Shown piece after piece: positions 7,388 to 11,852 of a stretch of DNA of 11,852 nucleotides. Source of the stretch: Betaproteobacteria bacterium (GTDB taxonomy: Bacteria; Pseudomonadota; Gammaproteobacteria; Burkholderiales; Thiobacillaceae); contig VGVU01000034.1 of the NCBI GenBank assembly GCA_016873905.1, positions 1-11,852 of the forward strand, given 5' to 3'. The notes under the pieces are model-generated. The model was not told where the DNA came from. It saw nothing but the letters and a program-made list of their open reading frames with translations, and did not search any database. The translations under genes were made by a program, and so were the position numbers. Within the stretch, counting starts at the first letter, position 1; the number at the start of each line of letters is the position of its first letter.

Positions 7388-8263
7388 TTACTTCGCGGTC
7401 CCGGCGACCGCCTTCAAGGTGTCCTGGATGACCTGGGGCGTCTCGACGATACGCATGAAGGTCCCCATACCCGTGTCTGGCCAGGCAAGGGCGATGCGAT
7501 AACGAGCAAACAGGTGATAGGCCTTGTTGCCCACGACAAAGATCTCATAGGGGAGCGCGGCAATGTGCTCATCATGGACCTCTTTCACCCACCAGCCCTC
7601 ACCCTCACGAGGATCGTTCATGGCGACCCCAAAAACGGCAATCTTCTTCTCTGGCATGATCACTTCATAGACCTTGCTGGTGCGCGCCACCCCGCGTCCC
7701 AAGTTTTTCTGAATCACCTTGACCATCTCATCGAAGCTCAGACTCTCCCCAACCTGGTTCTTGTCTGATTCAAAGGTCTCCATGCCAAACATGTACTGAT
7801 AATCGGGCAGGTCGCGCTTCTCTACCTCCCCGCCAAACGGCTTGCCCGCGCCCAGGGCGCGCTGCAAACGACCCTGAATGGCATTCACGGTGCCGCCCGC
7901 ACCCCCGCCAAAATGTTTGCGTAAATAGGCTCGCTGCCAATATTCGGGGTTGATGTAAGAAACGGTGCCATCGTTACGCACCCCGACCCGGATGCCGGCG
8001 CCCACAATGGTCGCGCCACCGAACTGGCCAATCATGCGCAGAAGATCCGGATCCGTCACCACGATCACCCCATAGCTGGGCAAACCCTGAGGGCTGTAAC
8101 GGCCGACCACCGTAAAACCGGAGCGGGTCAACTTGGCCTCCACCGCCTGCATCACCGTAGCCGTGTCACCACGAGCTACCTTGTCGCCATAGAAATACGG
8201 CTGCAACGCCAAGGCCAGCGAAGACCAGAAAATAGCCACAAGAGCCAGCAGGGTGCGCTTCAT
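7388..8263 (-). CDS. Exported protein with DUF302-like features, function unknown
   Basis: I do not recognise a named gene. The ATG at 8263 has GGAG 5 bases upstream and opens a clear signal peptide (MKRTLLALVAIFWSSLALA, cleavage near residue 19-21), so the 291-residue product is probably periplasmic. The longer reading frame from 8314 would bury that signal and was rejected. Two segments look alike in layout, an amphipathic helix followed by strands ending in an xVxVxxDGxVSYxNP-type line: residues 33-115 (ending VRNDGTVSYINPEYWQRAYL) and, more loosely, 176-287 (LPYEIFVVGNKAYHL). This resembles the DUF302 fold, which is often seen near sulfur-metabolism genes; the match is inferred by eye and needs a profile search. 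There is no cysteine, so it cannot carry sulfur as a persulfide. A glycine-rich hinge lies at 118-125. It follows dsrE2 on the same strand but behind a strong terminator, and has its own candidate promoter. A lysine-rich repeat continues in frame beyond its TAA. Confidence 0.75.
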   Translation of the reverse strand: MKRTLLALVAIFWSSLALALQPYFYGDKVARGDTATVMQAVEAKLTRSGFTVVGRYSPQGLPSYGVIVVTDPDLLRMIGQFGGATIVGAGIRVGVRNDGTVSYINPEYWQRAYLRKHFGGGAGGTVNAIQGRLQRALGAGKPFGGEVEKRDLPDYQYMFGMETFESDKNQVGESLSFDEMVKVIQKNLGRGVARTSKVYEVIMPEKKIAVFGVAMNDPREGEGWWVKEVHDEHIAALPYEIFVVGNKAYHLFARYRIALAWPDTGMGTFMRIVETPQVIQDTLKAVAGTAK

Positions 8264-8304
8264 GTTCTCTCCAAAAACGATGGTGGGACAGCCATCGGCT
8301 TTGC

Positions 8305-8313
8305 ATTCTAGCA
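8305..8313 (-). promoter_or_regulatory. Candidate extended -10 promoter for the DUF302-like gene
   Basis: On the minus strand TGCTAGAAT gives an extended TGn and a -10 matching five of six bases, about 42 bases before the ATG at 8263. A weak -35 (TTGGAG, 8331-8326) lies 15 bases away inside the dsrE2 terminator stem. A perfect TATAAT also occurs at 8323-8318 but has no -35 partner. Sequence prediction only. Confidence 0.4.
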
Positions 8314-8325
8314 TTTAATTATAAA

Positions 8326-8365
8326 CTCCAATAAAAAACCGCCCGAAGGCGGTTTTTTATTGGAG
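8326..8365. terminator. Strong intrinsic terminator after dsrE2 (18-bp perfect stem)
   Basis: Arms 8326-8343 and 8348-8365 are perfectly complementary over 18 bases around a CGAA loop. The GC core (ACCGCC/GGCGGT) is flanked by runs of A and T, so it can end transcription in both directions. It starts 33 bases after the dsrE2 stop and separates that gene from the downstream DUF302-like gene. The sequence TTTTATTGGA is repeated at 8355-8364 and 8368-8377. Confidence 0.93.
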
Positions 8366-8398
8366 CGTTTTATTGGATCGTCCTGGCGCGTTCTGCCG

Positions 8399-8908
8399 TC
8401 AGATGTACAAACAGATATCAGACTCACCGGCAAACTCAAAGAAGGTCGCGGCACCGACAAAGTCAAGACCATCAATGAAGTCGCTGTGTTCAAAACCGAA
8501 CAACTCAACCGTCATCTGGCAAGCGAGGAATTTGACATCCGCCTCGATGCACAGGTCGCGCAGATCAGAGATCGTGGCCACGCCATTGTTGGCGATGGTT
8601 TGCTTCATCAGGGCCGTTGCCAGAGACTCAAAGCCCGGGACATTGGCCTGAACGACATTGGGGATATTCCAGTTGATGTCACGGAACCACTTGGGGCCGA
8701 AAGGCATTTTCATCGGCATACCCGGGTTACCCAACGGGCTGACCTTAAGGTCAGAGACATCCTTCTTCATCAACTGCAGGCCGTAGAAGGTGCTGAAAAC
8801 CTGAACTTCATAGCCAAGGGCAGCGGCCGTCGAGGCCAAGATCAACGGGGGATAGGCCCAGTCGAGAGTCCCCTTGGTGGCGATAATGGCAAGTTTTTTC
8901 TGTTCCAT
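8399..8908 (-). CDS. dsrE2: DsrE2-like sulfur-transfer protein (DsrE/DsrF/DrsH-like family)
   Basis: DsrE2-type proteins belong to the DsrE/F family and are found next to rhodanese and TusA genes in sulfur oxidisers, where they are thought to take part in cytoplasmic persulfide transfer. The 169-residue product shows the family start KLAIIATKGTLDWAYPPLIL (5-24), ALGYEVQVFSTFYGLQLMKK (30-49), and the cysteine loop VKFLACQMTVELFG (125-138), whose Cys130 is the likely sulfur carrier; Cys120 and Cys166 are also present. Methionine- and proline-rich NPGMPMKMPFGP (61-72) is a typical insert of this subgroup. The start is supported by AGGAGAT about 8 bases upstream. It follows tusA on the same strand, but an intrinsic terminator lies between them. 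A strong terminator follows it. Family assignment is firm; the exact acceptor cannot be read from the window. Confidence 0.9.
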   Translation of the reverse strand: MEQKKLAIIATKGTLDWAYPPLILASTAAALGYEVQVFSTFYGLQLMKKDVSDLKVSPLGNPGMPMKMPFGPKWFRDINWNIPNVVQANVPGFESLATALMKQTIANNGVATISDLRDLCIEADVKFLACQMTVELFGFEHSDFIDGLDFVGAATFFEFAGESDICLYI

Positions 8909-8931
8909 ATCTCTATCTCCTGTGTTCTGCG

Positions 8932-8962
8932 CAAAAAGAAAAGGCCCGCTTACGCGAGCCTT
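8932..8962 (-). terminator. Intrinsic terminator between tusA and dsrE2
   Basis: On the minus strand the arms 8962-8954 (AAGGCTCGC) and 8949-8941 (GCGGGCCTT) pair over 9 bases with one G-T wobble around a GTAA loop. They are followed by TTCTTTTT. It lies 14 bases after the tusA stop and 24 bases before the dsrE2 start, so dsrE2 transcription from upstream depends on readthrough. Confidence 0.85.
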
Positions 8963-8976
8963 CGATACAACCCTGC

Positions 8977-9204
8977 TTATTTTTTCTTCATGAAGAAGGT
9001 GTACTCGCCACCGGCCTCAGCCGTCGACAGAAGCTCATTGCCGGTCTGCTTGGCAAAGGCAGCAAAGTCCTTGATGGAGCCCGGATCGGTTGCCAGAATC
9101 TTGAGAACCTGACCGGTAGTCAATTCATTCAGCGTCTTCTTGGCGCGGAGGATAGGCAGCGGGCAGTTCAAGCCGCGCGCATCGAGTTCTTTATCAAAAT
9201 CCAT
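8977..9204 (-). CDS. tusA: Sulfur carrier protein TusA
   Basis: TusA is a small cytosolic sulfur carrier holding a persulfide on one cysteine. In E. coli it feeds tRNA 2-thiolation; in sulfur oxidisers it is a central donor or acceptor in sulfane-sulfur trafficking. The 75-residue product has the family signature at its start, LDARGLNCPLPILRAKKTL (7-25), with the CPxP motif and active Cys14, then the beta-alpha-beta-alpha-beta-beta pattern (GQVLKILATDPGS, 31-43; DFAAFAKQTGNELL, 46-59). Cys14 is the only cysteine. AGGAGA lies 7 bases before the ATG. The gene lies between rhd and dsrE2, the arrangement known from Allochromatium vinosum and other sulfur oxidisers, which points to a role in sulfur oxidation rather than only tRNA thiolation. 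An intrinsic terminator follows directly, so tusA may be the most abundant product of the set. Confidence 0.95.
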   Translation of the reverse strand: MDFDKELDARGLNCPLPILRAKKTLNELTTGQVLKILATDPGSIKDFAAFAKQTGNELLSTAEAGGEYTFFMKKK

Positions 9205-9229
9205 TTCTTTCTCCTAGAGGGCGTCACAC

Positions 9230-9257
9230 AATGTGCCGAAAAACCTCCGAGCACATT
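9230..9257. repeat. 7-bp inverted repeat upstream of tusA
   Basis: AATGTGC (9230-9236) and GCACATT (9251-9257) are perfect inverted copies separated by 14 bases, in the rhd-tusA gap. A weak promoter-like pair (TTGCAA at 9281-9276 and TTTAAT at 9260-9265 on the minus strand, spacing near 15) lies just upstream, so this could be an operator or a leader hairpin of a tusA-only transcript. Function is unproven. Confidence 0.45.
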
Positions 9258-9280
9258 AAATGAAAATGCCGGTCTTTGCA

Positions 9281-9315
9281 ACAGGAAGCGCCCTGGCTCA
9301 GGGCGCAAAACCTGT
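9281..9315 (-). other. Stable hairpin immediately after rhd
   Basis: An 8-bp perfect GC-rich stem (9288-9295 with 9299-9306, loop of three bases) is extended by an outer 5-bp helix (ACAGG 9281-9285 with CCTGT 9311-9315) across a small internal loop. It begins two bases after the rhd stop. No T-run follows on the minus strand, so it looks like an mRNA-stabilising or processing hairpin, or an imperfect terminator, rather than a classic one. Confidence 0.7.
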
Positions 9316-9316
9316 C

Positions 9317-9640
9317 TCAGATCAAGTTGACGATCGGTTTACCCGCCCGAGCCCAGGCCAGAATCCCGCCGTTGAGGTTATGCATGTTGTCAAAACCGTT
9401 CTGTGACAAGAACGCGCAGGCCTGCGAAGAGCGTGCCCCGGAGTGGCAATACAACACCACCGGCTTGTCCTTGGGGAGTTCGTGAGCACGGATCGGCAAC
9501 AAATGCATGGGGATATGAATGGCACCGTCGATACCACCTGCACGCACCTCGTTCTCGGAACGGATATCAATCAGATGGATCGCATCTTGCTGCGCCAGGA
9601 AATCCACATCAATCTGCTTGTAATTGCTGCTACCGAACAT
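9317..9640 (-). CDS. rhd: Single-domain rhodanese-like sulfurtransferase
   Basis: Rhodaneses move sulfane sulfur via a cysteine persulfide. The 107-residue product is one complete rhodanese domain: YKQIDVDFLAQQ (8-18), LIDIRSENEVRAGGIDGAIH (23-42), the active-site loop VLYCHSGARSS (62-72) with catalytic Cys65, and LNGGILAWARAGKP (89-102). No signal peptide is seen, so it is cytosolic. The chosen ATG (9640) has GAGG 9 bases upstream; an ATG two codons earlier (9646) leaves only 3 bases. The open frame runs back to 9754, but that part contains the promoter and reads as unrelated, Cys-rich low-quality sequence. It heads rhd-tusA-dsrE2, in which, in studied sulfur oxidisers, the rhodanese charges TusA. 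A very good promoter with an overlapping dyad precedes it. The symbol follows usage for this cluster. Confidence 0.92.
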   Translation of the reverse strand: MFGSSNYKQIDVDFLAQQDAIHLIDIRSENEVRAGGIDGAIHIPMHLLPIRAHELPKDKPVVLYCHSGARSSQACAFLSQNGFDNMHNLNGGILAWARAGKPIVNLI

Positions 9641-9661
9641 GCGCATGATCCTCTTCTGTTG

Positions 9662-9677
9662 ATTAGAGGTTTCTAAT
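9662..9677. promoter_or_regulatory. Candidate operator: perfect dyad overlapping the rhd -10 box
   Basis: ATTAGAGGTTTCTAAT is a 6-4-6 perfect inverted repeat. On the minus strand it begins within the -10 box of the rhd promoter and covers the expected transcription start. That placement is typical of a repressor site. The kind of AT-rich dyad would suit a small dimeric winged-helix repressor such as an ArsR/SmtB-type persulfide sensor; that assignment is inference. Confidence 0.55.
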
Positions 9678-9703
9678 ATACCAGCATTAGCATGAAAAAT
9701 CAA
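9675..9703 (-). promoter_or_regulatory. Sigma70-type promoter of rhd-tusA
   Basis: On the minus strand TTGATT (9703-9698) and TATATT (9680-9675) are separated by exactly 17 bases, with an extended TGG before the -10. Transcription would begin near 9668, leaving a leader of about 28 bases before rhd. This is the best promoter match in the window. Confidence 0.75.
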
Positions 9704-9740
9704 CCCCCTAGATATTCTCCAAGCGCATGTCACTGGGCAA

Positions 9741-9767
9741 CAAACCCCCGGCAAACCCCGCTACAAT
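9741..9767 (+). promoter_or_regulatory. Candidate alaS promoter with direct repeats
   Basis: TACAAT (9762-9767) matches the -10 consensus in five positions and lies 31 bases before the alaS ATG. No good -35 is seen. In its place are two direct repeats CAAACCCC (9741-9748 and 9752-9759) spaced 11 bases, one helical turn, with a related CAACCCCC at 9701-9708. This may be a binding site for a regulator, or chance. Confidence 0.35.
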
Positions 9768-9798
9768 GCGCAACAATCCTGAAAAACCGTACTGACCC

Positions 9799-11852
9799 AT
9801 GAAAAGCAGCGAAATCCGGCAAAAATTCCTCGACTACTTCGCCTCACACGGCCACACCCCGGTCGCGTCCAGCCCGCTGGTGCCAGGCAATGACCCCACC
9901 CTGTTATTCACCAACGCCGGCATGGTGCAATTCAAGGACTGTTTTCTCGGCCGCGAACAGCGCGCCTATGTGCGTGCCGTATCCAGCCAGCGCTGCGTGC
10001 GCGCCGGAGGCAAACACAACGACCTGGAAAATGTCGGTTACACCGCCCGCCATCACACCTTTTTCGAGATGCTGGGCAACTTCAGCTTCGGCGACTATTT
10101 CAAGCCCGATGCCATCCGCCTGGCCTGGGGCTTCCTGACCCAGAGCCTGGGCATCCCCGCCGACAAGCTCACTGTCACCGTCTATCAGGACGATGACGAG
10201 GCCTACGCCATCTGGGCCCACGAGATTGGCGTGCCGACCGAACGCATCATCCGCATCGGCGACAACAAGGGCGCGAAATACGCCTCCGACAACTTCTGGC
10301 AGATGGGCGACACCGGCCCCTGCGGCCCCTGCACCGAGATCTTTTACGACCATGGCGCCGAGATCCCCGGCGGCCCGCCCGGTTCACCCGACGAGGACGG
10401 CGACCGTTTTATCGAGATCTGGAATGTCGTGTTCATGCAGTTCAACCGCGACGAGAGCGGTGTGATGCACCCACTCCCCAAGCCCTCGGTCGATACCGGC
10501 ATGGGGCTGGAGCGCATCTCCGCGGTCATGCAACATGTTCATTCCAACTATGAGATCGACCTCTTCCAACATCTGATCGCCGCCGCCGCCCGGGCGACCG
10601 GCCAAAGCGACCTTGCCCACAACTCGCTCAAGGTCATTGCCGACCACATCCGCGCCTGCGCCTTCCTGATCGTCGATGGCGTGCTGCCATCCAACGAAGG
10701 CCGTGGCTATGTATTGCGGCGCATCATCCGCCGTGCCATCCGTCACGGCTACAAGCTGGGCTGCAACGGCCTCTTCTTCCACACCCTGGTCAGCGACCTC
10801 GCCGCCGTGATGGGCGAGGCCTACCCCGAGTTGCTGCGCGAACAGATCCGCGTCGCCGCCGCGCTCAAGGCCGAAGAAGAACGCTTTGCCGAGACCCTCG
10901 AAAACGGCATGGGCGTGCTTGAAGCGGCCCTGCACAACGAAGACCGCATGCTCGACGGCGCCACCGTATTCAAGCTCTATGACACCTTCGGCTTTCCGCT
11001 CGACCTCACCGCCGACATCGCCCGCGAGCGCGGCATCCAGGTCGATCTGGCGGGTTTTGAACACGCCATGGAGCAACAGCGCCAACGCGCCCGCGCCCAC
11101 AGCAAATTCAAACAAGGCGGCAGCCTGAACTTTGACGGTGCCAAAACCGAATTTCTCGGCTACGACGGTCTCGATGGCGAAGGCGAGATCCTCGCCCTGT
11201 ACAAGGACGGCCAGCAGGTCAACGAGATCCACGCGGGCGATGAGGCAATCATCGTTCTCGACCGCTCGCCCTTCTACGCCGAGTCCGGTGGCCAGGGTGG
11301 CGATGTCGGCGAGTTGACCTCAGATCATGGCAGCTTCGCGGTCAAGGACACGCAGAAGATCCAAACCGATGTCCACGGCCATCGTGGCACCTTGCAGATG
11401 GGCCGACTGGCCGTGGGCAACATGGTCAACGCCCTGGTCGATGCCAATGCCCGTCGCCGCGCGGCCGCCAACCACTCTGCCACCCATTTGCTGCATGCGG
11501 CGCTGCGCCAGGTTCTGGGCCCGCATGTGAAGCAAAAAGGCTCGCAAGTGGACACCCAGCGGACCCGCTTCGACTTCGCCCATGACCAGCCGGTCAGTGC
11601 GGTCGAGTTGCGCCAGATCGAGACCCTGGTCAACGCCGAGATTCGCCGCAATAGTCTGGTGCAGACCCGGCTGATGAATCAGGAAGCCGCTGTGGCCGCA
11701 GGTGCCATGGCCCTGTTCGGCGAGAAATACGGCGATGAAGTGCGCGTCGTCGGCATGGGCGAGTTTTCCACGGAGTTGTGTGGCGGCACCCATGTCAAGC
11801 GCATCGGCGACATCGGTCTATTCAAGATCGTTTCCGAGGGCGGCGTCGCCGC
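9799..11852 (+). CDS. alaS: Alanyl-tRNA synthetase, N-terminal 684 residues (cut by window end)
   Basis: AlaRS charges tRNA-Ala and clears mischarged serine or glycine. The frame is open from the ATG at 9799 to the window end; about 190 residues, mainly the C-Ala oligomerisation domain, are missing compared with the usual 870-880. The catalytic domain shows the class II features TNAGMVQFKDCFLG (38-51), RAGGKHNDLENVG (68-80), HHTFFEMLGNFSFGDYF (85-101), QMGDTGPCGPCTEIFYDHG (168-186) and VDTGMGLERI (231-240). RRIIRRAIRHG marks the tRNA-recognition helices. The editing domain has HSATH (His559, His563) and CGGTH (Cys661, His665), the expected zinc ligands, so editing should be intact. No clear ribosome site precedes the ATG. 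It is divergent from rhd with a 158-base shared gap. No frameshift was seen. Confidence 0.98.
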   Translation, partial: MKSSEIRQKFLDYFASHGHTPVASSPLVPGNDPTLLFTNAGMVQFKDCFLGREQRAYVRAVSSQRCVRAGGKHNDLENVGYTARHHTFFEMLGNFSFGDYFKPDAIRLAWGFLTQSLGIPADKLTVTVYQDDDEAYAIWAHEIGVPTERIIRIGDNKGAKYASDNFWQMGDTGPCGPCTEIFYDHGAEIPGGPPGSPDEDGDRFIEIWNVVFMQFNRDESGVMHPLPKPSVDTGMGLERISAVMQHVHSNYEIDLFQHLIAAAARATGQSDLAHNSLKVIADHIRACAFLIVDGVLPSNEGRGYVLRRIIRRAIRHGYKLGCNGLFFHTLVSDLAAVMGEAYPELLREQIRVAAALKAEEERFAETLENGMGVLEAALHNEDRMLDGATVFKLYDTFGFPLDLTADIARERGIQVDLAGFEHAMEQQRQRARAHSKFKQGGSLNFDGAKTEFLGYDGLDGEGEILALYKDGQQVNEIHAGDEAIIVLDRSPFYAESGGQGGDVGELTSDHGSFAVKDTQKIQTDVHGHRGTLQMGRLAVGNMVNALVDANARRRAAANHSATHLLHAALRQVLGPHVKQKGSQVDTQRTRFDFAHDQPVSAVELRQIETLVNAEIRRNSLVQTRLMNQEAAVAAGAMALFGEKYGDEVRVVGMGEFSTELCGGTHVKRIGDIGLFKIVSEGGVA

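Noticed and set aside
8264..8314. Longer start for the DUF302-like protein at 8314
   Set aside because: It would put 17 residues before a clear signal peptide and overlap the likely promoter; the ATG at 8263 has a GGAG site.
8318..8323. Perfect TATAAT on the minus strand beside the dsrE2 terminator
   Set aside because: No -35 box at usable distance; the expected region is the GC core of the terminator. The nearby extended -10 TGCTAGAAT is a better candidate.
9641..9754. N-terminal extension of the rhodanese from an ATG at 9754
   Set aside because: This stretch contains the best promoter and a dyad, has no ribosome site at its start, and adds sequence unlike any rhodanese.
10384..11232. 282-codon minus-strand open frame opposite alaS
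   Set aside because: The alaS frame is intact and strongly conserved; the opposite frame is open because of codon bias.
1..11852. CRISPR arrays, tRNA genes, insertion sequences, prophage or toxin-antitoxin genes
   Set aside because: None seen: no spaced direct repeats of suitable length, no cloverleaf-like sequence, no transposase or integrase motif on either strand.

Overview
The window comes from the chromosome of a GC-rich Gram-negative proteobacterium. The best guess is a sulfur-oxidising betaproteobacterium. The reasons are the gene order pyrG-kdsA-eno-ftsB, the wording of FtsB (QYPLWLGKGGW), a KdsA of the IAGPCVIES type, and an rhd-tusA-dsrE2 set. This is inferred from sequence resemblance recalled from known families; no search was run.

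Layout. (1) Positions 1-4510, minus strand: a tight operon read as pyrG, kdsA, eno, ftsB and a zipA-like gene cut by the window edge. It covers CTP synthesis, KDO synthesis for LPS, glycolysis and two divisome membrane proteins. pyrG and kdsA overlap by 4 bases and the other gaps are about 27-35 bases. (2) Positions 4511-4640: divergent promoter region. (3) Positions 4641-7348, plus strand: hslO (Hsp33) and mnmC, coupled through a TGATG overlap. (4) Positions 7388-9640, minus strand: the sulfur-transfer set rhd (rhodanese), tusA and dsrE2, followed by an exported protein of uncertain family with DUF302-like features. Each of the three sulfur genes is followed by an RNA hairpin, and rhd has a very good promoter with a dyad lying across its -10 box. 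(5) Positions 9799-11852, plus strand: alaS, cut by the window end inside or just after its editing domain.

How the genes work together. A single-domain rhodanese, TusA and DsrE2 form a known cytoplasmic persulfide relay in sulfur oxidisers. No dsr, sox or hdr-like gene is visible here, so the final sulfur acceptor must lie elsewhere. mnmC finishes the mnm5s2U34 tRNA modification, whose 2-thio group also depends on TusA-type sulfur relays in other bacteria; a link between the two blocks is only a suggestion.

The points most worth a second look are: an Hsp33 that keeps only two of the four zinc/redox cysteines; a lysine-rich repeat encoded in frame just past the stop of the DUF302-like gene; the operator-like dyad at the rhd promoter; and an intrinsic terminator between tusA and dsrE2. 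Most of the window is ordinary housekeeping sequence. No CRISPR, tRNA, rRNA, insertion sequence or phage gene was seen, and no stretch over 300 bases lacks a gene.
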